Under the pieces are notes generated by a model that did not search any database, was not told the DNA's origin, and saw only the letters and a list, made by a program, of their open reading frames with translations. A stretch of DNA of 64,000 nucleotides, taken from positions 1 to 64,000 of the forward strand of contig DATLUM010000106.1 in NCBI GenBank assembly GCA_035533095.1, given 5' to 3'. The DNA is from Acidimicrobiales bacterium. Lineage in GTDB: Bacteria > Actinomycetota > Acidimicrobiia > Acidimicrobiales > Palsa-688. This document shows positions 17,387-25,244 of this stretch, piece after piece. The translations under genes were made by a program, and so were the position numbers. The stretch's first letter is position 1. Each line of letters begins with the position of its first letter.

Positions 17387-19246
17387 TCAGCGCGAGGGGT
17401 TGGCTCCATACCACGCGTACGTGCTGCCGATGTGTGCCGAGGGCGGCCCGAGAAGCCATGTGAGGAAGGACAACACCTGCGCGGGGTACGCGCAGGCTCC
17501 CGGTACGGCCAAGACGGATCGGACGTGCCAGGCTCGCCATTCCGTCGCAATCGTCGCCCGTGTGGTGGGGGATTCGTCGGGAGCGCTTCCCGAGGCCAGG
17601 TAGGTGAAGACCTCCGCTGTGGTGCTGTCGTAGGTGTAGCCGAGCAGCGTGCTGTAAGCCACTCGTCGCCCTCGGCCCTGCGGCACGAAGAAGGAACCGC
17701 CCGGCATCTTGAACCGGATATCCGAATCCGCCTGCCAGAGGATGGGGTCCGGGTAGGTGCCCGAGGGGAACGGGAACACGACCGCCACGCTGCCCTCCGG
17801 CACAGGTTGGGAGGCAGCACTGAAACCCGCCGGCGTGGCGTCAGGGCCGACGCCTGAGACCAGCCCTGCAGGGAGGAGCGGCAAGAGAGCGACCAACGCC
17901 ATCGCGCAGACTCCGGCCGTCGACTTGGCGGAACCGACCCCGCGTTCGACCCAACGCCGGTGGATTCCGTCCATCAGCAGCGCGCCCACGATTGCAGCAA
18001 ACAAGGTGACCTGCAGCGCGAAACGCGCGGGGATCAGGTTCTCGAGCAGCGGGAGTTTGCTCAGAAGGGCCTCCGGGAGCGGGATCCTGCCAACCGCTCC
18101 GCCCGCCCCGTTGAAGGCGGGAGACGATCGAATGGCCAGAGCGCCGCCCAACGAGAGGATGAAGGCGACCACTCCCGCCAGCCCCGCGACCAGCACCGCC
18201 TTGTCCCGCCTTCGCCAGAAGATGCCTGCCAGGAGCATGACGATGAGGGGCAGGCCGAGATAGCTGCCGTTCTCCACGGGGCTGCTCGCGAAACGGTCCG
18301 CCGTCGCTCGCCACGACGGGACGGACAAGAGCTGCAGGCTGTCCGGCACGAACGGCGCCAGCAGGTTCGACCTGTAGGTCTGAGCCACCAGTTGCACGGG
18401 GCCGGCGACATGGGCTGGCCCTCTGGCCATGAAGAGAACCGGCCACACGAGCAGAACAGCTGCCGTGACCGTCCCCACGCCTATGCCCCTGACGACGTGA
18501 GCAAGCCGCGGGTGTACCTCCGCGGGTGACACGAGCGCGGCAATGATGATTGCAGCCGCGGACATCAGCACCGTTTCGAGAAGGACCTCGCTGGACACGA
18601 AGAACTGCGCGACCACGAGCAGCCCTAACCCCAATCCCCATCGCCAGGCGCGACCCTGCTGGCGGATGGTCAGCTCATAGACGCAGAGCACTATGAGCGG
18701 CACCAGTGCAGCGAAGGACAGGTTCACGTGGCCGAACCCGTGCGCGATCTCCTCGGGACCGAAGCCGTAGAGGAGGCCGCCTGCGAACGCCGCGGGACGC
18801 CAGCCGACCACGCGCCGGATGAGCAGGTAAGCGGTGGCGGCGGACAACGGCAGGGCGAGCGTGAGGCTCAGGTTGAAAGCTGCGATCGGTCCGAACAGCA
18901 CTGTGATCGGGCTGAACACGAGACTGAGAAGGGGCGCCCCGGCGTTGAGCAGGACGTTGACTCCCCCCGGATAGTTGGCGTAATCGGAGTACAGGAGGTT
19001 GTGCCCGCCGGACACGGCCCGGACTGTCCACTGGTCGAACCACACGTTGCGCCACTGGTCCCCTCCCACCGGCATGTGGGTCGCGCCGCCGGCGGTCCAG
19101 ATCGGCGCGAAGACGATGAACCCGAGCACGAGGTACACGGCGACGGCCGCAAGGTCGCCGGTCCAGGCCCGACGTGTGGCCGCCGGGTCGAGTGTGTCTG
19201 CCGGTCCTGTGGGTTCGCGCCGCCCCTCCGCGACTGCCGAACCCAC
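17387..19246 (-). CDS. Polytopic membrane protein, GT-C glycosyltransferase-like
   Basis: 619 residues from a GTG start 3 bp after the alkB stop. About 11-13 transmembrane segments fill residues 30-475, followed by a soluble C-terminal region of about 140 residues facing outside (FPFPSGTYPDPILWQADSD, YSTLLGYTYDSTT). An early loop has GGDQWRNVWFDQWTVRAV, the position where GT-C enzymes carry acidic catalytic residues, then LLYSDYANYPGG. This fits a lipid-linked sugar-dependent transferase or an exporter, but no exact family is claimed. Pairing with alkB looks like simple co-transcription. Confidence 0.72.
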   Translation of the reverse strand: MGSAVAEGRREPTGPADTLDPAATRRAWTGDLAAVAVYLVLGFIVFAPIWTAGGATHMPVGGDQWRNVWFDQWTVRAVSGGHNLLYSDYANYPGGVNVLLNAGAPLLSLVFSPITVLFGPIAAFNLSLTLALPLSAATAYLLIRRVVGWRPAAFAGGLLYGFGPEEIAHGFGHVNLSFAALVPLIVLCVYELTIRQQGRAWRWGLGLGLLVVAQFFVSSEVLLETVLMSAAAIIIAALVSPAEVHPRLAHVVRGIGVGTVTAAVLLVWPVLFMARGPAHVAGPVQLVAQTYRSNLLAPFVPDSLQLLSVPSWRATADRFASSPVENGSYLGLPLIVMLLAGIFWRRRDKAVLVAGLAGVVAFILSLGGALAIRSSPAFNGAGGAVGRIPLPEALLSKLPLLENLIPARFALQVTLFAAIVGALLMDGIHRRWVERGVGSAKSTAGVCAMALVALLPLLPAGLVSGVGPDATPAGFSAASQPVPEGSVAVVFPFPSGTYPDPILWQADSDIRFKMPGGSFFVPQGRGRRVAYSTLLGYTYDSTTAEVFTYLASGSAPDESPTTRATIATEWRAWHVRSVLAVPGACAYPAQVLSFLTWLLGPPSAHIGSTYAWYGANPSR

Positions 19247-19249
19247 CCC

Positions 19250-19885
19250 TCAGGTCCTGTAGGTCCGCGGGGCGCGATACGAAGCGCCGACGACGGGCCT
19301 ACCGGTCCTTGACGTCCACCGCCACTGCACTGAGATCCGCCCCGGCACGCCGAGCTTGTATTGCTTCGGAACCGAATGCTGCCAGTCCGCTTGGCATCGA
19401 CCACCCATCACCAACAGGTCCCCGGGGCCGGGTTCCACGACGTGACCCTCCGATTCCCCGCCGGCGAAGCCGTCGCGGAACGGGCGCAGAGCGAACGGCC
19501 TCGGGCCGCCCAGGGTGAGAATGGCGACGATGGTGTCATCGAGGTACCTCAGGTCGCGATCGCGGTGGAATGCCATCCCGTCGCGACCGTCGCGGTAGTA
19601 GGCCATCCCCCCGCCGCTCAACGTCACACCGTAGTGACGCATGAGTCGGCGCCGCGCTTCAGCCAGGGCCTCCCCCGCAGGTCCCGGAATGTCGCGCGCC
19701 CCCGCCCCCAGCCGCGGCTCGTCGACCCACTTCTCGTACCGGAAGACCCTTCCCATCCGCCACGGCGCATTCGCGACCACCTGTTCGAAGAGGCGATCGC
19801 CGTCCGGCAGCCACCCTTTGCCCAGGTCGACCCACGATCCACCACCGAGATCTACCCGCTTCACCGTTTGGGTGAACACCGTCAT
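19250..19885 (-). CDS. alkB: AlkB-family 2-oxoglutarate/Fe(II) dioxygenase
   Basis: 211 residues. Predicted direct-reversal DNA/RNA repair enzyme that removes alkyl groups from 1-methyladenine and 3-methylcytosine. The iron ligands are visible as HRDRD in AFHRDRDLRYLDDT and the distal His in WQHSVPK; the 2-oxoglutarate-binding arginine lies in RISVQWRWT. The substrate-lid block MAYYRDGRDGMAFHRD matches the ALKBH2/3-like bacterial branch (YxDGxDxxxxHxD). Upstream of and nearly abutting the membrane protein gene. No Ada-type regulator is next to it. Confidence 0.9.
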   Translation of the reverse strand: MTVFTQTVKRVDLGGGSWVDLGKGWLPDGDRLFEQVVANAPWRMGRVFRYEKWVDEPRLGAGARDIPGPAGEALAEARRRLMRHYGVTLSGGGMAYYRDGRDGMAFHRDRDLRYLDDTIVAILTLGGPRPFALRPFRDGFAGGESEGHVVEPGPGDLLVMGGRCQADWQHSVPKQYKLGVPGRISVQWRWTSRTGRPVVGASYRAPRTYRT

Positions 19886-19943
19886 CGGCGTCGAGGCTAG
19901 AGCATCGCCGTTCTGGCGGCACCGCTAAGGCAGGCTGGAAGCG

Positions 19944-21098
19944 ATGCCTGCCACGGATGAGCGAATCCCGCCATTGCCGGGACCGCTGCTGCGCGTCGCG
20001 GCGGACTACGCCTGGCGGCTGGTAGTCGTCGGGTTCGTCTTCTACTACGGGGTGGGGCTCCTGGGCCGCCTGGCGCTGATCGCGATCCCGTTCCTCGTCT
20101 CGCTTCTGGTGACAGCGCTGCTCAGGCCGGTTTTCAACTTCTTCGTCCGCCATGGAGCGGGGCGGGGTACGGGGACGCTCGCGACGGTCGCCGGGTCGTT
20201 CATCCTGCTGGGGGGTCTCATGACGCTCGTCGTGATCCGTGCCGCCGAGCAGGCCCCCCAGCTCGGCAACGAGATCAACTCGCTGATCCCTCACGTCAAG
20301 CACTGGCTCATCCACGGGCCGTTGCACCTGAACCCGAAGTCGGTCAACAACCTGTCGACGACGATCACCCAGGACATCACCAAGAATTCCTCTGCTATCG
20401 CGTCCACCGCGCTGTCGACGACGAAGTCGGTCCTCGACGTCGCAGGGGGCTTCCTGCTGGTGGTGTTCTCGACCATCTTCCTGCTCTACGACGGCGAGCG
20501 GGTTTGGAGGTTCAGCCTCCTCGCCGTTCCTTCCGCTTTCCGTGACCGGATGGACGCGGGCGGCAGGGCTGCCTGGGTCACGCTGAGCCACTACGTCAGA
20601 GGCACGCTGGTCGTAGCGGCATTCCATGGCACCGTGATGGCGATAGCGCTGACGTTGCTCGGAGTCCCCCTTGCCTTCCCGCTCGCGGTCGTGATCGGCC
20701 TCGGGAGCTTCGTGCCCCTCGTGGGAGCGATCCTGACGGGCATTCTCGCCGTCGGCGTAGCCGGCCTGAGCAGAGGCTTGGTGGCGGCGATCATCGTCGT
20801 GGCGGTGCTTCTCATCGACGGCCAGATCGAGGGGCACCTGCTGCAGCCGTTCGTGGTCGGTCGTTACGTACGGGTACACCCGCTGGCCGTGGTGCTGGCG
20901 CTGGGTGCCGGCGGCCTCCTCTTCGGGATCTTCGGTGCCATCGTGGCGGTCCCGATCGTCGCCTGCCTCAACAGCGGCATCAAGGCCGCCAGAAGTGCGC
21001 CGCCGGAGCCTTCAGTACCGGAGGAGACCACCCCGGCGGCCGGCGACGGCCGCGATCAGCCCGAGGGACGAGGCGGGATTCCACCCGGGGGTGGATGA
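19944..21098 (+). CDS. AI-2E family transporter (PerM/TqsA-like permease)
   Basis: 384 residues with 7-8 transmembrane helices. Family features are the N-terminal pair of helices, a soluble middle segment (NEINSLIPHVKHWLIHGP), the GGFLLVVFSTIFLLYDGE block and the C-terminal core PLAFPLAVVIGLGSFVPLVGAIL followed by VHPLAVVLALGAGGLLFGIFGAIVAVPI. Members export small molecules or act as ion antiporters; the substrate here is unknown. The tail of about 35 residues is Pro/Gly-rich and disordered. It is divergent from alkB with 58 bp between starts, and 31 bp upstream of the LiaF-like gene, so it may head that operon. Confidence 0.88.
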   Translation: MPATDERIPPLPGPLLRVAADYAWRLVVVGFVFYYGVGLLGRLALIAIPFLVSLLVTALLRPVFNFFVRHGAGRGTGTLATVAGSFILLGGLMTLVVIRAAEQAPQLGNEINSLIPHVKHWLIHGPLHLNPKSVNNLSTTITQDITKNSSAIASTALSTTKSVLDVAGGFLLVVFSTIFLLYDGERVWRFSLLAVPSAFRDRMDAGGRAAWVTLSHYVRGTLVVAAFHGTVMAIALTLLGVPLAFPLAVVIGLGSFVPLVGAILTGILAVGVAGLSRGLVAAIIVVAVLLIDGQIEGHLLQPFVVGRYVRVHPLAVVLALGAGGLLFGIFGAIVAVPIVACLNSGIKAARSAPPEPSVPEETTPAAGDGRDQPEGRGGIPPGGG

Positions 21099-21129
21099 CT
21101 CCGGGCGGTCACGCCCGTAGCCTCGAAGT

Positions 21130-22098
21130 GTGGCGAGCGACGACGAGTTCCGCAGGGTCGCCGAGGAGATCAGGGCCCTGGCCAGGTCCCTCGCGCGCGA
21201 CTTCAGGGACGCCGTCGACCAGTCGCGGGCCGGAGGCAGCCGGGCGGGCGAGGCGGTCCGCCACGGCCTGAAGGATGTGGCGGACGAGGCGCGCCGCGGT
21301 GTGCACGGCACGATCGCCGGCTTCCAGCCGCGCCCGCGGTCGCACAGGTCCCGCCATCGCGGGTGGTACCCGCCGGCCCCCCCGGGCGGTGATGCCCGGT
21401 ACGGCGGGCCGCCGCACCGGCCCCGACAGCGCAGCCGCCACCGATCGAGCGGCCGGAGACGGCGCGGCCTCCCGCCGGTCCGCCACCGCTGGGATGCCAC
21501 GACCGTCATCGGAACGCTGGCGGTCGTCTTCGGAGTCGCATGGCTGCTCGACGCGGTCCACGCCGCCCACATCTCTGCGGAAGGAGCCGTCGCCGCCGGG
21601 CTGATGGTTCTCGGCGCGGCGATGATCGTCACCGGCAGGACCGACTGGAGCCTGAGCCGGCGCTCGTGGCCCGTCTTCGCCGGGGCGGCCCTGATACTCG
21701 TGCTCGTAGCCACATCGAACACGTTCGGTGTGGGGTCGGGCACGAGCGGGCTGTCGTTTGGCAACAAGGTGGTCCCGGTCTTCCAGTCGGGGCAGACGGT
21801 GCAGAACGGCTTCGGCAACCTCACGGTCGACGCATCGAGACTCACCGCCGGGCAGAAGGTCACCGTGGAGAACATCGTCGGCAACATCCACGTGACCCTC
21901 CCCCATGGCCTTCCCGCCCGCATCGACGCCAGGATCCTCGCCGGCGTGATCTGCATCGACGGGCGCGATGTCGGCAACGGCGCGGGCGCGTCAGCCCACG
22001 AGGTCCTTCCTGGAGCGCCCGGCGTCGCTCCGGTGATCGTCGACGTGCACGAAGCGTCCGGCCGGATACTCGTCGGTCCGGGGGGGTGCAGCAAGTGA
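21130..22098 (+). CDS. LiaF-like membrane protein, probable accessory component of the adjacent two-component system
   Basis: 322 residues from a GTG start. The N-terminal about 125 residues are soluble, very Arg/His-rich and low complexity (HRSRHRGWYPP). Four hydrophobic segments follow (about 128-205), and a C-terminal beta-repeat domain reads QNGFGNLTVDASRL then VTVENIVGNIHVTLP, the pattern of the cell-wall-active-antibiotics-response (LiaF/YvqF) domain. In LiaFSR systems LiaF inhibits the kinase. The histidine kinase gene follows with a GTGA overlap. The charged N-terminal extension is unusual for the family. Confidence 0.75.
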   Translation: MASDDEFRRVAEEIRALARSLARDFRDAVDQSRAGGSRAGEAVRHGLKDVADEARRGVHGTIAGFQPRPRSHRSRHRGWYPPAPPGGDARYGGPPHRPRQRSRHRSSGRRRRGLPPVRHRWDATTVIGTLAVVFGVAWLLDAVHAAHISAEGAVAAGLMVLGAAMIVTGRTDWSLSRRSWPVFAGAALILVLVATSNTFGVGSGTSGLSFGNKVVPVFQSGQTVQNGFGNLTVDASRLTAGQKVTVENIVGNIHVTLPHGLPARIDARILAGVICIDGRDVGNGAGASAHEVLPGAPGVAPVIVDVHEASGRILVGPGGCSK

Positions 22099-23057
22099 GC
22101 ACCGCCACGGTGCAGCCCGCCCCCCAGCCTGCTGCCTCTCCAGCCCTCCCGGACCCTGGCGTCGCTACCTACCAGTACAGGACGTCACGCGTGGCGGTCG
22201 GAATGTTCTTCCTGCTGCTCGGCGCTGCGTTCCTGCTCGACAGCGCCGGCGTCTTCCGTGTGACGGCGGCTCTTTTCTGGCCGTTGTTCGTCATATCGGT
22301 CGGCGCCGGCCTGCTGATCCACAGGGCGCGGCGGCTGCAGGTCGAGGAGGACCGCAGCGCCCAGCTCGCCGTCGCCGAAGAGCGCGTGCGGATCGCCCGC
22401 GAGCTCCACGACATCGTCGCCCACGGCGTCTCCTTGATGACCATCCAGATCGCAGCTGCCCGCAGGGTTGCCGCGACCAAGCCCGAAACGGCAACGGAGT
22501 CCCTGGAAGCCGCGGAGCAGACCGGCAGGCAGACCCTCACGGAGCTGGAGGGGATGCTCGCGGTCCTCCGCGGCGCCGACGCGTCGATAGGCGCGGCAGC
22601 GGCTGGAAGCGGCCAGGCGGCGGCCGGACCCGATTATTCGCGGACGCCGCTTCCGCGCATCGCCGACATCCAGTCCCTCGTCGACTCGGTCCGTCAGGCA
22701 GGGCGCGAGATCCGGTTCCAGACGCTCGGCGAACCTCACCAACTCGCGGCGAGCGTCGACATGATCGTCTACCGGGTCCTGCAGGAGGCGCTCACCAACG
22801 CGGTCCGCTACGCCGGCGATGCGCCGATCGACGTACAGCTCATTTTCGCACCCACCGCGGTCACGGTCTTCGTCGACGACGAGGGCCCCGGAGCCGGAGC
22901 CGTGTCCCGCCACGCCGGCGGCCCCGCCGCCGGGCACGGGCTCGCCGGCATGCAGGAGCGTCTCACCGCAGTGGGGGGCATCCTGGAAGCCGGTCCTCGC
23001 AAGCCGGGTCCCGGCTGGCGCGTGTACGCCACCATCCCCGCCATCCCCGTCAGCTAG
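22095..23057 (+). CDS. Histidine kinase, HisKA_3 (NarL/LiaS-like) type
   Basis: 320 residues from the GTG overlapping the previous stop. Two transmembrane segments at about 33-80 with almost no outside loop, as in intramembrane-sensing kinases such as LiaS. The dimerisation box is ERVRIARELHDIVAHGVS (phospho-acceptor His near 103), the N box is LQEALTNAVRYA, and the ATP lid GHGLAGMQERL. The lack of an extracellular sensor implies that the neighbouring LiaF-like protein or the membrane state provides the signal. The response regulator gene follows after about 110 bp. Confidence 0.9.
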   Translation: MSTATVQPAPQPAASPALPDPGVATYQYRTSRVAVGMFFLLLGAAFLLDSAGVFRVTAALFWPLFVISVGAGLLIHRARRLQVEEDRSAQLAVAEERVRIARELHDIVAHGVSLMTIQIAAARRVAATKPETATESLEAAEQTGRQTLTELEGMLAVLRGADASIGAAAAGSGQAAAGPDYSRTPLPRIADIQSLVDSVRQAGREIRFQTLGEPHQLAASVDMIVYRVLQEALTNAVRYAGDAPIDVQLIFAPTAVTVFVDDEGPGAGAVSRHAGGPAAGHGLAGMQERLTAVGGILEAGPRKPGPGWRVYATIPAIPVS

Positions 23058-23169
23058 CCCCAGACGACGGCTCCTGCCGAGCGCCGGGATCGAACGTCGA
23101 GGGCAGGGCATGGCCTCGCCCTGTACGCCCATCACGGCAGCGGTTGGCGGCTTGGGCGAGACTGGGGGC

Positions 23170-23835
23170 GTGATCCGGCTCCTCCTGGCTGACGACGAGG
23201 CGATGGTGCGCAAGGGCCTGCGGCTCGTGCTCGAGACCGAGGACGACCTGCAGGTCGTCGGCGAGGCCTCGGACGGCTACGAGGCGATCGAAGAGGCGAG
23301 GCGGCTTCGCCCCGACGTGGTCCTGATGGACGTCCGCATGCCGCGCATGGATGGCGTCGAAGCGTGCCGGCGCCTGGTCGAGGACAGCGGCACCAAGGTG
23401 GTCGTGCTGACCACATTCGACCTCGACGAGCACCTTTTCGCGGCTGTACGCGCCGGCGCCAGCGGCTTCCTGCTGAAAGCGTCGCCACCTGAGGAGTTGG
23501 TCAACGCCATCCGGGCGGCCCACGCCGGAAACGCCCTCGTGGAGCCGAAGATGACCAAGCGGCTCCTGGAGGAGTTCGCGCGCAGGCCGGACTCCGTCCC
23601 ACCCGGACGGATCCCCGACCGCTTCGCCGAGCTGACCGAGCGGGAGGTCGACGTGCTTCGCGAGGTGGTGAGCGGCGCCAGCAACGCGGAGATCGCCGAG
23701 CGGCTCTACATCAGCGAGACCACGGTGAAGACACACGTGAACCACATCCTGAGCAAGTTGGGGGTGCGCGACCGGATACAGGCGGTGGTCCTCGCGTACG
23801 ACCATGGTCTCGTTGAACCTGGCGCCGGCCGCTAG
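23170..23835 (+). CDS. NarL/LuxR-family response regulator
   Basis: 221 residues from GTG 23170 (VIRLLLADDEAMVRKGL), the usual N-terminus; an in-frame ATG at 23110 with GAGGG upstream is an alternative. Receiver domain with the phospho-acceptor Asp in [13 protein letters not shown] (about residue 53) and the switch residues VVVLTTFD and LLKASPPEEL. The C-terminal HTH reads LTEREVDVLREVVSG then ETTVKTHVNHILSKLGV. Cognate partner of the upstream kinase by position and family (LiaR-like). Likely targets are its own operon and the small membrane protein gene downstream. Confidence 0.92.
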   Translation: MIRLLLADDEAMVRKGLRLVLETEDDLQVVGEASDGYEAIEEARRLRPDVVLMDVRMPRMDGVEACRRLVEDSGTKVVVLTTFDLDEHLFAAVRAGASGFLLKASPPEELVNAIRAAHAGNALVEPKMTKRLLEEFARRPDSVPPGRIPDRFAELTEREVDVLREVVSGASNAEIAERLYISETTVKTHVNHILSKLGVRDRIQAVVLAYDHGLVEPGAGR

Positions 23836-23931
23836 ACCGAATCCCCCGACAGATGGAGGCCGGAATCGCTCTCAGGGACGATGACCTCGACGGGGACGGT
23901 CTTTATCCTTGGTTGCACAAGGAGGACAGAG

Positions 23932-24189
23932 ATGCACAGCTTCGACAGCGGCCCCCTGGGTGCGCAGTTCCACGAGGTGACCGGAGGTGGGGACGACCCT
24001 GAGCGCCACAGCGCCTTCAGCCTGATCGCGCTGATCGCAGTGGTGGCCGTACTGGCCGTTATGGCGCTCGGTCTCGTCTTCTTGGTTCTCGGTTTCGTGG
24101 CGAGCATCGCCGGGGCCATCCTCAAGATCGTGATCCTGGCTGCGGTGGCAGCGTTCATCTGGAAGCGGGTCATGCGCCGTTGTCACTGA
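23932..24189 (+). CDS. Small membrane protein
   Basis: 85 residues from ATG 23932, chosen for the AAGGAGG site seven bases upstream; a longer in-frame start at 23881 lacks one. A soluble N-terminus of about 25 residues is followed by one long or two short membrane helices (SLIALIAVVAVLAVMALGLVFLVLG and GAILKIVILAAVAAFI) and the basic tail WKRVMRRCH. No named family. Its location right after a LiaFSR-like system suggests a phage-shock-type membrane-stress protein, which is inference only. Confidence 0.75.
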   Translation: MHSFDSGPLGAQFHEVTGGGDDPERHSAFSLIALIAVVAVLAVMALGLVFLVLGFVASIAGAILKIVILAAVAAFIWKRVMRRCH

Positions 24190-24238
24190 GTGCACCGCTG
24201 GTACCGGAATTCCCTTGTGAAATAAGGGCGGGCAGGCC

Positions 24239-24267
24239 TTGACACGCCCCCGCCCGGGTCGTTGAAT
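24239..24267 (+). promoter_or_regulatory. Consensus housekeeping promoter for the downstream RNA
   Basis: A perfect -35 hexamer TTGACA (24239-24244) is followed by exactly 17 bp and the -10-like TTGAAT (24262-24267, four of six consensus bases including the invariant final T). A full TTGACA with ideal spacing is uncommon in such G+C-rich sequence. Transcription would begin near 24273 and read into the structured region, not directly into a protein start. Confidence 0.6.
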
Positions 24268-24345
24268 GGGGTGAACGCACAACGGGAAGCTGGCCGCTGG
24301 ACGGACCCCGCCAGGGGCCGGCGGACAAGAGGGAAAGGAGGGCTC

Positions 24346-24390
24346 GTGGGAACATGGAGCTCGTCCGAGGAGGACGGTCCGCCCCGTTAG
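24346..24390 (+). CDS. Possible 14-codon leader peptide inside the structured RNA
   Basis: AAAGGAGG at 24334-24341 precedes a GTG by four bases. The frame reads VGTWSSSEEDGPPR and stops at TAG 24390, five bases before a 7-bp hairpin. A full Shine-Dalgarno with a very short frame directly before a hairpin is the layout of a translational leader, but a chance match cannot be excluded. Confidence 0.2.
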   Translation: MGTWSSSEEDGPPR

Positions 24391-24550
24391 ATCGGGGCTC
24401 GGAGCCTTCGAGCCCGAGCCCGTAAAGGAGCCGTCGCGATTTGCGGCCCCTCGACTTGGCCGGCCCTATGGCCGGGTGTCGTTTTGGCGTCACCCGGGAC
24501 GAGGCGGTCCCACAACGGAGAGCGGTGCCGCAGGCCGTCGATGGATGAAG

Positions 24551-24593
24551 GCGGCGCAGGGAACACCCACAGGGGGTGTGCCTGCGCCGCTTT
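24551..24593 (+). terminator. Rho-independent-type terminator hairpin
   Basis: A perfect 10-bp stem GCGGCGCAGG (24551-24560) with CCTGCGCCGC (24581-24590) encloses a second perfect 6-bp stem ACACCC/GGGTGT (24563-24568 with 24574-24579). Only three T residues follow, so termination may be partial. It sits 22 bp upstream of the next start codon and separates the RNA from that gene. Confidence 0.6.
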
Positions 24594-24614
24594 CGCGCGT
24601 GCGACGATGGTCCG

Positions 24615-25244
24615 GTGACAGACCGGCTGCCCGAGCCTCGCTTGCCCGGGAACGCCGTGGAACGCCGCCGGGGGGTGGAGCTGACGCCGGCAGAGCGCCA
24701 GGTGCGCCGGCGTAACCGGAAGCTGATGGCATGGGTGGCCGTGCCGGGCGTGCTGCTCGGGGTCGCCGCTCTCGCGGCGTCGCTCCTCGTCAGCGGCGGC
24801 GCGCCCGCGCCGAGCCCGCTGAGCGTGCCCGCCGGCTACCAGGCGGTCAACGACGGGGTCTTCGCCTACTCGGTCCCTCGCGCCTGGTCCAAGAACCTCG
24901 CCTACTCGGACGACACCGGAGACCTCGACTACTCGGGCAGCGACGGCTGGGCCGGCGAGTATCTCGGCGCCCGCAGCTCGGCACCTGGCGAGGGTGAGAG
25001 ACCACCGGCGTCGTTTGCCGATTTCGGGGAGACCCGCCCGACCGCCTACACGATCGGCCCAGCGCAGAAGATCAACGTCGCGGGTGCCACCGTCGCATAC
25101 CGCTACGAGATCACGCGGCCCGGCGGTTTCACCGCGGTGGCCATAAATGCCTGGCAGTCGTCGTCCGGAGCCGAGATCTGGCTCCTCGTTCACGCACCGG
25201 AGGCGGTGACCACCACGATCGTCTCGACCCTCAGGGCGGGCTAG
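24615..25244 (+). CDS. Membrane-anchored extracytoplasmic protein of unknown function
   Basis: 209 residues from GTG 24615. A charged cytoplasmic N-terminus (about 36 residues, ending RRRNRKLM), one transmembrane helix (AWVAVPGVLLGVAALAASLLV, about 37-57) and an outside domain of about 150 residues starting after PAPSPLSVPAG. The domain has alternating strands (GVFAYSVPRAWSKNL, ATVAYRYEITRPGGFTAVAI) like small secreted PsbP/lipoprotein-type folds, but I do not recognise it. It follows the RNA terminator hairpin immediately, so its expression may depend on read-through. Its TAG overlaps the TAG of the convergent CHAP gene by three bases. Confidence 0.7.
   Translation: MTDRLPEPRLPGNAVERRRGVELTPAERQVRRRNRKLMAWVAVPGVLLGVAALAASLLVSGGAPAPSPLSVPAGYQAVNDGVFAYSVPRAWSKNLAYSDDTGDLDYSGSDGWAGEYLGARSSAPGEGERPPASFADFGETRPTAYTIGPAQKINVAGATVAYRYEITRPGGFTAVAINAWQSSSGAEIWLLVHAPEAVTTTIVSTLRAG

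Larger units (their letters stand above)
24274..24593 (+). ncRNA. Candidate structured RNA of unassigned class (about 320 nt)
   Basis: The 425 bp between the small membrane protein stop (24189) and the next gene (24615) contain no normal gene. They hold a consensus promoter, several compact hairpins and a terminator-like stem. Visible helices are 24395-24401 with 24409-24415 (GGGCTCG/CGAGCCC) and 24460-24465 with 24470-24475 (CCGGCC, CTAT loop, GGCCGG). The octamer CACAACGG occurs near both ends (24278-24285 and 24511-24518). I tested it by eye against RNase P, tmRNA, SRP RNA and the cobalamin, c-di-GMP, c-di-AMP and SAM riboswitches and found no match. It could be a 6S/Ms1-like regulator, another small RNA, or a long leader of the next gene. 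Confidence 0.45.

Noticed and set aside
23110-23169. ATG 23110 as start of the response regulator
   Set aside because: It would add 20 residues (starting MASPCTPIT) before the receiver strand, unlike the family. Kept only as an alternative because GAGGG precedes it.
24274-24593. RNase P RNA, tmRNA or SRP RNA
   Set aside because: The near-invariant GAGGAAAGTCC block of RNase P, the tRNA-like 3' end and T-loop of tmRNA, and the GGAAGGAAGCAG loop of SRP RNA are all absent. GAGGGAAAGGAGGGCTC at 24330 is only a superficial resemblance to the first.
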